Part shown: positions 34,251-42,490 of the stretch, in pieces
Layout: each line of letters starts with the position of its first letter
Position numbering within the stretch: position 1 is the first letter of the stretch
DNA from: Bog-793 sp963823945
GTDB lineage: Bacteria; Actinomycetota; Acidimicrobiia; Acidimicrobiales; Bog-793
Reading direction: 5' to 3'
Assembly (NCBI GenBank): GCA_963823945.1
Contig: CAWGNK010000003.1
Location: forward strand, 310,001 to 374,000
Length of the DNA stretch: 64,000 nucleotides
Program-made: the position numbers and the translations under genes
The notes under the pieces: generated by a model
What the model was told of the DNA's origin: nothing
The model's database searches: none
Seen by the model: only the letters and a program-made list of their open reading frames with translations

Positions 34251-35149
34251 GCGGTCCCGTCAGCCACGGCCCCGCCGTGTCGGCCGGACCCGGGGCGCCG
34301 GACCTGTCTTTGCCGGTCGTGCGTGCCGCCGGGCTCGCCGCGGGGTACGGGCCGACGCCGGTGTGGGCGGGGGCGACCTTCGACGTGCGTCCGGGTGAGT
34401 TCGTGGCCGTGCTCGGCCCGAACGGCGCGGGCAAGTCGACCCTGCTCCGGGTCATTCTTGGGCTGGTTCCGGTGAGGGCGGGGATCATCGAGGTGCTCGG
34501 CGATTCGCCCCGGCGGGGCAACGCGGGGATCGGCTACGTACCCCAATCCCGGGTGCTCGACACCGACGCGGCGATCCGGGGCGTCGACCTCGTCGGTTTC
34601 GGCCTCGACGGCGGCCACTGGGGGGTGCCGGTGCCGGGTCGCGCGCGCCGGGCAGCCCGGGAGCGCGTCACGGCGGTGATCGAGTCGGTCGGCGCCTCGG
34701 CCTACGCCCGCCGGAGGCTCGGCGAGCTGTCCGGGGGCGAACGCCAGCGGCTGCTCCTCGCCCAGGCCCTCGTCGGTGAGCCGCGCCTTCTGCTGCTCGA
34801 CGAGCCACTCGCCAGCCTGGACATCCGGAACCAGGGGCTCATCGCCCAGCTCGTCGCGTCAATCGCCCGGGCCCGGTCGCTCGCCGTGCTGCTCGTCGGC
34901 CACGACGTCAATCCCCTGCTGCCGGTCGTCGACCGGGTTCTCTACCTCGCGCGCGGCCATGTCGAGATCGGGCCGCCCGAGGAGGTCGTGACCTCGGCGA
35001 CGCTCTCCCGGCTCTACGGGTCCGAGGTCGACGTCGTCTTTGACCGGCGCGGCAGGCGTTTCGTCGTCGGCCTCGAGGACGAGGCGACGCACCCCCATCC
35101 CCTGAACGGACCGGCTGCCAAACGGCCGGCCGACCACCCCGCGTCGTGA
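34247..35149 (+). CDS. znuC: Zinc ABC transporter ATP-binding protein
   Basis: A 300-residue ABC ATPase. Walker A GPNGAGKSTLL, signature LSGGERQRLLLAQAL, Walker B LLLLDEPLASLD and the H-loop GHDVN are all intact. It starts at GTG 34247. It powers the znuB permease; both neighbours overlap it by four bases. Confidence 0.93.
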   Translation: MSGPVSHGPAVSAGPGAPDLSLPVVRAAGLAAGYGPTPVWAGATFDVRPGEFVAVLGPNGAGKSTLLRVILGLVPVRAGIIEVLGDSPRRGNAGIGYVPQSRVLDTDAAIRGVDLVGFGLDGGHWGVPVPGRARRAARERVTAVIESVGASAYARRRLGELSGGERQRLLLAQALVGEPRLLLLDEPLASLDIRNQGLIAQLVASIARARSLAVLLVGHDVNPLLPVVDRVLYLARGHVEIGPPEEVVTSATLSRLYGSEVDVVFDRRGRRFVVGLEDEATHPHPLNGPAAKRPADHPAS

Positions 35150-36075
35150 GAGGGCTCATGGCCGCGCACCTCGCCGTCGTCGCGGGTTTCAGCTGGAACC
35201 CGCTCTCCGACGTCTCGGCGATCCTTTCCTGGCAGTTCATGCGCAGCGCCTACGAGGCGGGAACGGTCGTCGCCGTGGTGTCCGGCGTCGTCGGCTACTT
35301 CGTCGTGCTGCGCCGGACGGCGTTCGCCGCCCACGCTCTCTCGGACATGGGCTTCCCCGGCGCTGCCGGCGCCGCGCTGATCGGCGTCAACCCGGTCGTG
35401 GGGATGCTCGTCTTCACGCTGACGGTCGGCGCCGTGATGGGGACGCTCGGCGAGCGGGTCCACGGGCGCGACACCGTCGTCGGCATCGTGCTCGCCTTCT
35501 CGCTTGCGCTCGGGTACCTCTTCTCGTCGCTCTACACGGGGAACTCGACCGAGGCATTCGCCCTGCTGTTTGGCCAGATCACCGGCGTGACGACCTGGGA
35601 CGTCACCGTGACGGTCGCCGCGAGCGCGATCGCGCTCGGCGCCGTCGCCGTCATGTACCGCCCGCTGCTGTTCGCCTCGGTCGACGAGGTCGTGGCCGAA
35701 GCGCGCCGGGTGCCGGTCCGGCTGCTGTCGGTCGGGTTCATGCTCGCGCTGGCCCTCGCCGTCTCGGCAGCGGTGCAGGTGATCGGCGTGTTGCTCATCT
35801 TCGCCCTGCTCGTGACGCCGGCGGCGATCGCCGAACGGCTCACGCGCCGGCCCGGGGCGGCGATCGCCTGTGCGTCGGGACTCGCCGTGCTGTTCGTGTG
35901 GGTCGGGCTGGCGATCGCCTACTACCAGCCCTATCCCCCGAGCTTTTTCATCGTGGGGCTCGCTTTCGTGACCTATGTCGCCGTCCGGGTCGCGCCGGGC
36001 GCGCGGGCGTGGTCGCGACGCGGTCTAATGGGGTCATGGGACACCTCGACAAGATCGACCTCTCTGCCTCGTTGA
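35146..36075 (+). CDS. znuB: Zinc/manganese ABC transporter permease
   Basis: A 309-residue ABC-3 family permease with about eight TM segments, e.g. GTVVAVVSGVVGYFVVLRR, VGMLVFTLTVGAVMGTLGER and VIGVLLIFALLVTPAAIAER. The last is the conserved family segment. Its C-terminal 13 residues overlap the start of ppk2 in another frame. Confidence 0.92.
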   Translation: MRGLMAAHLAVVAGFSWNPLSDVSAILSWQFMRSAYEAGTVVAVVSGVVGYFVVLRRTAFAAHALSDMGFPGAAGAALIGVNPVVGMLVFTLTVGAVMGTLGERVHGRDTVVGIVLAFSLALGYLFSSLYTGNSTEAFALLFGQITGVTTWDVTVTVAASAIALGAVAVMYRPLLFASVDEVVAEARRVPVRLLSVGFMLALALAVSAAVQVIGVLLIFALLVTPAAIAERLTRRPGAAIACASGLAVLFVWVGLAIAYYQPYPPSFFIVGLAFVTYVAVRVAPGARAWSRRGLMGSWDTSTRSTSLPR

Positions 36076-36815
36076 CTCGGGAGAAGTCCGAGAAGAAGGT
36101 CGAACGATTGCAGCTGCGGCTGCTCCACCTGCGGCTCGTGTGCGGCGGCCTGCTCGGCAGCGGCGAGTTCGGCCCGCCGCTGTGCATCGTGTTCGAGGGG
36201 TGGGACGCGGCGGGCAAGGGCGGGGCGATCAAGCGGCTCGTCGGGCGGATCGACCCCCGCCACGTCTCCGTCGCCGAGTTCGGCGTTCCCTCCGACGAGG
36301 AGAAGCGACACCACTTCCTGTGGCGATTCGGGGAGAGCCTGCCGGGCTGGGGCGAGATGAGCGTCTTCGACCGGTCGTGGTACGGGCGGGTGCTGGTCGA
36401 GCGGGTGGAGAAGCTCGTGAAACCGGAGGAGTGGCACCGCGCCTACGACGAGATCAACGCCTTCGAGCACGGGCTGGTCGACGAGGGGATGACGCTCGTC
36501 AAGTTCTGGCTCCACATCTCGGACGAGGAGCAGAAGCGCCGCTTCGAGGACCGGCGCGACGACCCGCTCCGGCGGTGGAAGCTGACCGACGAGGACTGGC
36601 GGAACCGCTCGAAGAGGGCGGCCTACGTCGAGGCCGTCGAGGACATGATCGACAAGACGGACAAGGCCTACGCGCCGTGGGAGCTCATCGCGGCCGAGAG
36701 CAAGCAGTACGCGCGGGTCGCCGTCCTGAAGACCGTCATCGCGCGCATGGAGGAGGGGATGCGCCGCTGGGGAATGGAGGTCCCCCCCTCGGCGGGTTCG
36801 GACTACGACCGGTAG
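36036..36815 (+). CDS. Polyphosphate kinase 2 (PPK2)
   Basis: A 259-residue PPK2-family kinase. Walker A is FEGWDAAGKGGAIKRL, the lid/Walker B region FDRSWYGRVLVERVE and RWKLTDEDWRNR are conserved blocks. These single-domain enzymes transfer phosphate between polyphosphate and NDP or NMP; the class cannot be fixed by eye. The ATG at 36036 lies within the end of znuB. Confidence 0.93.
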   Translation: MGHLDKIDLSASLTREKSEKKVERLQLRLLHLRLVCGGLLGSGEFGPPLCIVFEGWDAAGKGGAIKRLVGRIDPRHVSVAEFGVPSDEEKRHHFLWRFGESLPGWGEMSVFDRSWYGRVLVERVEKLVKPEEWHRAYDEINAFEHGLVDEGMTLVKFWLHISDEEQKRRFEDRRDDPLRRWKLTDEDWRNRSKRAAYVEAVEDMIDKTDKAYAPWELIAAESKQYARVAVLKTVIARMEEGMRRWGMEVPPSAGSDYDR

Positions 36816-36888
36816 GGCGCAGGCGGCCTGCAGGTCCTCCGAGACGGCGGCCGGTCGGCCGGCCCGATGCCCGTCCGCGGGGCCCGTC

Positions 36889-37725
36889 CTACGCGATCCG
36901 GGCCTCTAGCTCGTCGAGGCAGGCGTCGGGGACCGCGAGGTCGCCGGTGCCGGTTCCGACCGCGAGGTCCGGACGGTAGGCACCGTGGAAGTCGGACCCT
37001 CCCGTCGCGACGAGGCCGTGACGACGCGCCAGCCCGGCGAGACTGCGGCGCGTCTCGGGGTCGTAGCGGCCGTAGTGAGCCTCGATTCCGGCGAGACCCT
37101 CGGCGGTGAGCCGGGCGAGGACGGCGTCGAGTCCGCTCGGCGGTAGGGCGAGCGAGAGGGGGTGGGCGAGAGCCACCACGGCGCCGGACGTCCGCGCGGC
37201 CGCGATCACCGCCGACGGCTGGACGGGGGTTCGTGCGACGTAGGCGGGCGCCCCCGCTTTCAGGTAGCGGCCAAAGGCCTCGTCGATCGAGCTGGTGACG
37301 CCCCGGCGGACGAGCGCGGCGGCGAAGTGCGGCCGGCCGACAACCGGCCCGTGGGCCTCGGCGCGGACCTCGTCGTCGGTGAGCGGGATCCCGAGATCGT
37401 GGAACCGCCCCAGGACTGCAGCGTTGCGGCCCGCCCGGTCGGCACGCAGTCGCGCGAGCAGCTCGGTGAGCGGGCTGGGCCCGTCCGCGACGAAGTAGCA
37501 AAGCAGGTGCATCGGGCCGGCGTCGGCGGTGCAGGAAACCTCGCAGCCGGCGACGAAGCGGATCCCGAGCTCCGCGGCGCGCACCCGCGCCGTCTCAAGC
37601 CCGAACAACCCGTCGTGATCGGTGAGCGCCACCGCGGCGCATCCCGCCGCCTCGGCGAGCTCGACGAGACGTCCGGGTGGCTCGGTGCCGTCCGAGCACG
37701 TCGAATGGGTGTGGAGATCGATCAC
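36889..37725 (-). CDS. PHP-domain phosphoesterase (YciV/RNase AM-like)
   Basis: A 278-residue PHP protein. IDLHTHSTCSDGTEPP and AVALTDHDGLFGL hold the first metal ligands (HTH, DHD), GIRFVAGCEVSC gives the Glu, and ALAHPLSL and GSDFHGAYRP the late His/Asp ligands. This order is that of the YciV family, which removes 3'-phosphates from 3',5'-bisphosphonucleotides or trims RNA 5' ends. It starts at GTG 37723-37725, divergent from purF by 72 bp. Confidence 0.88.
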   Translation of the reverse strand: MIDLHTHSTCSDGTEPPGRLVELAEAAGCAAVALTDHDGLFGLETARVRAAELGIRFVAGCEVSCTADAGPMHLLCYFVADGPSPLTELLARLRADRAGRNAAVLGRFHDLGIPLTDDEVRAEAHGPVVGRPHFAAALVRRGVTSSIDEAFGRYLKAGAPAYVARTPVQPSAVIAAARTSGAVVALAHPLSLALPPSGLDAVLARLTAEGLAGIEAHYGRYDPETRRSLAGLARRHGLVATGGSDFHGAYRPDLAVGTGTGDLAVPDACLDELEARIA

Positions 37726-37797
37726 GGCTGAACCGTAGTGGTGGGCGTTTGCCCGGGGAAGGAAGGTCGAACCGGCGTTCGGCGGCGGGATGGCACA

Positions 37798-39226
37798 ATG
37801 GCGCCAGTGAGGGAGGCCTGCGGCGTTTTCGGTGTGTACGCGCCCGGGGTCAAGGTCGCGCCGCTCATCTTCGACGGGTTGTTCTCCCTGCAGCACCGGG
37901 GACAGGAGTCGGCCGGAATGGCGGTGAGCGACGGGGAGACGATCACCGTCGTGAAGGACATGGGACTCGTGACGTCGGTGTTCACGCCCCGCTCGCTCGG
38001 CTCGTTGCCGGGCCATCTCGGGCTCGGCCATGTCCGCTACTCGACGATGGGCCAGAGCAACTGGCGAAACGCGCAGCCCGTCTACCGGTCGCACGGCGAC
38101 GCAGGATTCGCCCTCGGGCACAACGGGAATCTCACGAACGTCGCCGCCCTGGAGGAGGAGGCGGGGATGCTGGCGGGCTTCGCGCCGTCTGACAGCGACC
38201 TCATCGGCGAGCTCGCCGCCCGGGCGTTCCCCGATGAGCCCGGTTCGGGAGCCGGCGGGCTCGAGGTCGCCCTCGGCGCGGTGCTGCCGTTGCTCGAGGG
38301 GGCGTTCTCGCTCGCGCTGATCGACGCGGCCCAGCTCTACGCGGTGCGTGACCCGAACGGTTTTCGCCCGTTGTGCCTTGGCCGCCTCGAGGGGACGGAA
38401 GGCATGGGCTGGGTGGTCGCTTCGGAGAGCCCCGCGCTGGCGACGGTGGGCGCGATCTTCGAGCGAGAGATCGACCCGGGCGAGCTCGTCATCATCGGCC
38501 AGGAAGGCGTCCGCTCACTGCGGCCCTTCCCGCCCGAGCGCGTGGCGCCGAAGCTGTGCGTGTTCGAGTTCGTCTACTTCGCGCGACCCGACGCCGAGTT
38601 GTACGGGCGCGAGGTCCACGCCGCGCGCCGCCGGATGGGCGAACGTCTCGCCACCGAGTCGCCGGTCGATGCCGATCTCGTGATCGGTGTCCCGGACTCC
38701 GGCGTCCCCGCCGCGGAGGGGTTCGCCGTCCGCAGCGGGATTCCGTTCGGCCAGGGCCTGGTGAAGAACCGCTACATCGGCAGGACCTTCATCGCGCCGA
38801 CCGCCGCGGCCCGGTCGGACGGCGTCCGGCGCAAGCTGAACCCGCTGCGGGAGAGCGTCGGGGGCAAGCGGCTTGTGGTGATCGACGACTCGATCGTGCG
38901 CGGCACGACGACGAGCCAGATCGTGCGGGTGCTGCGCGAGGCGGGGGCGCGGGAGATCCACCTGAGGATCTCGTCGCCGCCGTTCCGCTGGCCCTGCTTC
39001 TACGGGATCGACACCCCCGCGGGAGGAGCTGCTCGCCGCGTACGCGGATCCCGTGGCGATCGCCGCCCTGCTGGGCGCGGACTCCGTCGCCTATCTCTCC
39101 TTGGAGGGGCTGTTCGCCACGATCGGCGTCGCGGGGAGCCAACTGTGCTCGGCCTGCCTCACCGGCGAGTATCCGACACCGGTGCCCGTCGCCGTGGACG
39201 TTCCGGCAATCTCTTCGGTCACCTGA
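37798..39226 (+). CDS. purF: Amidophosphoribosyltransferase PurF, interrupted by a +1 frameshift
   Basis: Committed enzyme of purine synthesis. ACGVFGVYAPG carries the N-terminal nucleophile Cys after a 7-residue propeptide; LQHRGQESAGMAVSDG and the PRPP motif VVIDDSIVRGTTTSQIV are intact. After FYGIDTP, a run of five C at 39014-39018 throws off the frame. One base shorter, the frame continues REELLAAYADPVAIAALLG, AYLSLEGLFATIG and CSACLTGEYPTP, which includes the C-x2-C of Fe-S-type PurF, to TGA 39224-39226. The uncorrected frame instead runs into tRNA-Phe with Arg-rich noise. An indel error in a homopolymer is likely. Confidence 0.92.
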
Positions 39227-39281
39227 CCCGTCCGTCGTCGCCGGCAGGTCAACGGTGCGGGTCCGCTCGCGGGAGAACTCG

Positions 39282-39354
39282 TGGTCGGGACCGGCGTCGA
39301 TCCGGTGACCTCGCGCTTTTCAGGCGCGCGCTCTGCCTACTGAGCTACCCGACC
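39282..39354 (-). tRNA. tRNA-Phe (GAA)
   Basis: On the minus strand: acceptor GGTCGGG pairs fully with CCCGACC, D-arm TAGCTCAGTAGGCAGAGC, anticodon stem CGCGC/GCGCG with loop CTGAAAA (GAA, Phe), and T-stem ACCGG/CCGGT with loop ATCGACG. The T-loop is unusual (TTCGA is ATCGA). Discriminator A; CCA not encoded. Confidence 0.92.
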
Positions 39355-39432
39355 AAACCGGCCAGCGCCGGCACGACCATTGTGCCCGACGCGTGCCACC
39401 CGGGGGAAAACCCGGCCGCAATGGCGACCGCT

Positions 39433-39479
39433 TGGCGGACCTGACGGGATTTGAACCCGCGACCTCCGGCTTGACAGGC
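39433..39479 (-). pseudogene. 3' half of tRNA-Asp (truncated at anticodon stem)
   Basis: Reading the minus strand, the anticodon loop CTGTCAA (GTC, Asp), 3' anticodon stem GCCGG, T-arm GCGGGTTCAAATCCCGT, acceptor 3' strand CAGGTCC, discriminator G and an encoded CCA are all present. The 5' half (acceptor, D-arm, 5' anticodon stem) is absent; homology stops at about 39479. Such 3'-half remnants are the footprint left by a tRNA-targeting integrative element. Confidence 0.88.
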
Positions 39480-39485
39480 TGCCGC

Positions 39486-39615
39486 GGCTCGTGTGGTCTC
39501 GTGGGTGCACGTTGGGTTTAGGCAGGTCAGAGTGCGTTTTCCACTGACCACCGTGGGGCCTCGTGTGGCGTCGTGGGGGGACGGTTAGTGGAGGTCCGCT
39601 GACATTCCGCTGACA
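39486..39615. repeat. Direct repeats next to the tRNA-Asp break (attP arm-type)
   Basis: Two imperfect 26-bp direct repeats, centred on CTCGTGTGG, lie at 39486-39511 and 39558-39583. A second pair, CCGCTGACA, is at 39596-39604 and 39607-39615, 11 bp apart (one helical turn). Clustered short repeats beside an att core are typical arm-binding sites of tyrosine integrases. Confidence 0.5.
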
Positions 39616-39651
39616 CGGACGGGTCGATGGCGGCCTCGTAGTCTCGGCCCC

Positions 39652-39861
39652 ATGATCTCCGATGCCGATCACGACAGCTTGAAGGACGCCCTCCTCGACT
39701 TGAGCATGCGTCTCACCGCATTCGACGAGAGCATCGAGGAAGACAACGAAGAGGCCAGAACGTCCCTGACGGAGGCGTGGCGTACCTACAACCTTTTCGC
39801 GCGCATCGTCGATCCGCTGATGGTCTGGGCAGTAGACGAGGACGACGACCTAACGACCTGA
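39652..39861 (+). CDS. Small acidic hypothetical protein
   Basis: A 69-residue acidic, helical protein (MISDADHDSLKDALLDLSMR ... WAVDEDDDLTT). ATG at 39652 with no clear ribosome binding site. Not recognised. It is the first ORF after the island boundary. Confidence 0.45.
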   Translation: MISDADHDSLKDALLDLSMRLTAFDESIEEDNEEARTSLTEAWRTYNLFARIVDPLMVWAVDEDDDLTT

Positions 39862-39867
39862 CCATCC

Positions 39868-40002
39868 GTGTCGCGCACGATCGGCGGCAAACCGAAGAAC
39901 CGCGACGCGAACAGGCGCGTCGTATTGAAGCAAGGTAAGACGGACAAGACGCCAATCGTCTCGCTTGTCCACGCGGAGACGGGCGAATGTAAACGCGGAT
40001 CG
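39868..40002 (+). pseudogene. IS1595/ISXO2-like transposase fragment
   Basis: Frame from GTG 39868 encodes TIGGKPKNRDANRRVVLKQG and TPIVSLVHAETGECKRG, resembling the internal IGGK...N block and following strand of ISXO2-like transposases (consensus FIGGKxKNK...KTxV). Both ends are missing; the group II intron starts right after it. Confidence 0.5.
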
Positions 40003-40624
40003 GTGTGTCCTGAAAGGAAAGTGAGGCCGATGTAGAAGATCGCCAGCACAGTCCGTGCTGTCCCAGTGATGGAGGTAGGCCCTCCGGGGTCGCCGTGCAG
40101 GCGGAGATCCCAAACCGCCGCAGTGTCATGTCGGTCAAGAGCCGGGGTGGGAAGCGACTGCGGAAAAGGCTTGCAACCAGCGGGCCAGGTAGGCGACGAG
40201 AAGACGAACGTGTGTGAACCACTGCTGACGCATCGAAAGTTTATAAGACGACATCGAAACCGCAGGAGCGATCAGCCAGCGGGAAGAGGGCGTGTGCAAT
40301 GAGCACGTCCAAAGTTAGGGAGCGGCCTGTGTGCTGCCCTGGCGGTGTCCGGTGTATAGGTGGCGTGAGCTCGTCGCAGGCGCCGGGATGGAACAGGAGA
40401 ACCTGTCGTCTCGATACGAACGGCCAGATGAAACGGGCGATGTCTGCCTGCTGGTCGCCGAGAGGGAGAAGCCCACGGGAGAAGTGCCCTGTGGGCGAGA
40501 GTACCGATGCGAGGCACGGGGGCGGACTGGCCCGTAGTAGCGAGGAAGGCCCGGCAATCGGACCCAAGCGAAGGGGCCAGGCAGGTCAGGTCAACTTGAT
40601 GCCAACCCTGCGGGGGAGGAGCTG

Positions 40625-41899
40625 ATGGAAAGACCAAAGTTGAAGGCGAAGTCGTTTGAGATTCGAAAGCTCCTCGTTTACGAGGCGTGGAAGAGGGTCC
40701 AGGCGAACGCCGGGGCGCCGGGAGTGGACGCCGTGAGCATCGACCGGTTCGAAGCCGAAGAGACCGACAATCTCTACAAGCTCTGGAACCGGATGAGTGC
40801 GGGCAGTTACATGCCCGCAGCGGTGCGAGCGGTCGAGATACCGAAGGATCACGGGCGAGGGGTGAGGGTGCTCGGGGTGCCGAATGTGGCAGACCGAATA
40901 GCCCAGACCGCAGCAGCGATGCTGCTGGAGGAGAAGGTTGAACCGATCTTCCACCCAGACAGTTACGGCTATCGTCCGGGGCGCTCCGCCCATGACGCAC
41001 TGGCCGTGACCCGAAAACGGTGTTGGGCGAAGAACTGGGTGATCGATCTCGACATCCGGGCCTTCTTCGACAGCGTTGACCATGATCTGTTGTTGAAAGC
41101 GGTCGCTCACCACACCGACGAGCGATGGGGGCTGCTCTACATCGAACGGTGGTTGAAAGCCCCCATGCAGATGCCGGACGGCACCCTGGTCGAAAGAGGG
41201 AAGGGAACCCCACAGGGTTCTCCGATCTCACCCCTGCTGGCCAACGTGTTCATGCATTATGCGTTCGATCGCTGGATGGACCGGGAACATCCCGATTCCC
41301 CCTTTGCTCGCTACGCCGATGACATCGTTGTCCACTGCAACACCGAGAACCAGGCCCGAAGCCTTCTGGCTTCGATTGCCGAGCGACTTGAGGCCCTCGG
41401 CCTTGAGTTGCATCCCGACAAGACGAAGATCGTGTACTGCAAGGACACGAGGCGCCGAGGGACGTCGCAGCACACCAGCTTCGACTTTCTCGGCTACACC
41501 TTTCGGGCACGCCGCGTCTATGGCCAAAACGGACTCTTCATGGGGTTCTTGCCGGCCATCAGCAAATCGGCGAGAAAGGCGATCGGCCAAGAGATCAGAG
41601 AATGGCATCTCAAACGTCGCAGCGACACAGACCTGTCCGGTCTCGCCTGGGCGATCAACGCCCAGGTCCGGGGCTGGATCAACTACTACGGGGCCTTCTA
41701 CCGCTCCGAGTTGTACTTCCTGGCAAAGCGCATCGACGAGCACCTCGTCCGGTGGGCCATGCAGAAGTTCAAACGATTGAAGGAAAAGCCGGAACTCGCA
41801 TGGGCTCGGCTGCACGCTGCTCGTCAGCGCCAGCCTCGCCTGTTCGTTCACTGGCATCTCATCGTGCGCGCTAACAACCGACCCGCAAGAGCCGGATGA
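40625..41899 (+). CDS. ltrA: Group II intron reverse transcriptase/maturase
   Basis: A 424-residue intron-encoded protein. RT motifs are clear: NAGAPGVDAVSID, SYGYRPGRSAHDAL, LDIRAFFDSVDHDLL, the KGTPQGSPISPLLAN block and the catalytic YADDIVV (about residue 230). The GIIM/maturase segment is RGWINYYGAFYRSEL. No C-terminal HNH endonuclease domain is present, so mobility would use a nicked or single-stranded target. ATG at 40625 follows GGGGGAGGA. All RT motifs are intact, so the element may be active. Confidence 0.95.
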   Translation: MERPKLKAKSFEIRKLLVYEAWKRVQANAGAPGVDAVSIDRFEAEETDNLYKLWNRMSAGSYMPAAVRAVEIPKDHGRGVRVLGVPNVADRIAQTAAAMLLEEKVEPIFHPDSYGYRPGRSAHDALAVTRKRCWAKNWVIDLDIRAFFDSVDHDLLLKAVAHHTDERWGLLYIERWLKAPMQMPDGTLVERGKGTPQGSPISPLLANVFMHYAFDRWMDREHPDSPFARYADDIVVHCNTENQARSLLASIAERLEALGLELHPDKTKIVYCKDTRRRGTSQHTSFDFLGYTFRARRVYGQNGLFMGFLPAISKSARKAIGQEIREWHLKRRSDTDLSGLAWAINAQVRGWINYYGAFYRSELYFLAKRIDEHLVRWAMQKFKRLKEKPELAWARLHAARQRQPRLFVHWHLIVRANNRPARAG

Positions 41900-41922
41900 C
41901 GGGAGACTGTCACGTACGGTTC
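41889..41922 (+). ncRNA. Group II intron domain V
   Basis: The 34-nt stem-loop begins GAGCCG and ends ACGGTTC, with the GGAGAC-type loop and the bulge, matching the catalytic domain V of bacterial group II introns. It overlaps the end of the maturase ORF by 11 bp. Confidence 0.85.
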
Positions 41923-42052
41923 TGTGAGAGCCGGGGGGTGAGATTCCCCCCGGCTACTCGACAAAAGGGGAGCACCTGAGACCCAGAACGCGCTGATCGA
42001 AAAGAGGAGCATCCGCACCGGAAGGCGCCGTCACAACCCCGACGCACATCGA

Positions 42053-42253
42053 TCAACGCGCACCGGACACACGCCAGTCTTGACGGAATCGCACTGCTTC
42101 GATGTAGGCCACTGCATGGGGCTCATCGGTGAACCAGCTGGCGAACTCGGTGAACGACGCCGGGTAGTGGCAGCCAGCGAGCGGGGGTCGCCCTCGACAT
42201 TCCATGGCGCGCGCTTCACGCCACCAGCATCGGCTCCGGTTATGACCCCCCAT
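42053..42253 (-). pseudogene. IS1595-like transposase N-terminal fragment
   Basis: Minus-strand YPASFTEFASWFTDEPHAVA followed by YIEAVRFRQDW resembles the N-terminal zinc-ribbon region of IS1595/ISXO2 transposases (consensus F..W F.DE.AC..YLE.LRW..G..CP.C). The frame then breaks near the expected CPxC. It is opposite in strand to the fragment at 39868. The remainder of 41963-42490 shows no other gene. Confidence 0.5.
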
Positions 42254-42490
42254 CTTGTGCCCGCGCAGTTAACCCGATACCCCTTAAACACCTTCTTGGC
42301 GCGCCCCTATCTACCTGCACTTTCGCGAACAGACCGCCGAAGTCCGGTCGGGAGACCTCTGATGATCCGCATCCACCGCCCCCCGGAGCGGGCCCTCTTC
42401 GACGAGATCAAATTACACCTGGCGCGCACCCATATATGGGCGGGACCACTTAGAGACGATTAGGGTCCACGCCAAGTTAGTTCGCGCGTA

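Larger units (their letters stand above)
40003..41962 (+). mobile_element. Group II intron with reverse transcriptase
   Basis: A self-splicing retroelement of about 1.96 kb. The proposed 5' end is GTGTGTCC at 40003 (GUGYG consensus). About 600 bp of structured domain I-IV RNA precede the maturase gene. Domain V is at 41889-41922 and a GC-rich domain VI hairpin follows, ending near CTACTCGAC at 41962. Boundaries are read by consensus only. Confidence 0.7.

Noticed and set aside
39227..39444. purF open frame continuing to 39444
   Set aside because: That frame is Arg-rich noise over tRNA-Phe and the tRNA-Asp remnant; the conserved PurF C-terminus is in the +1 frame ending at 39226.
39509..39524. 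16-bp exact repeat ACGTTGGGTTTAGGCA also at 55867-55882
   Set aside because: One 16-mer match is expected about once by chance in 64 kb, and the second copy lies inside IS982, so I do not read it as an island end.
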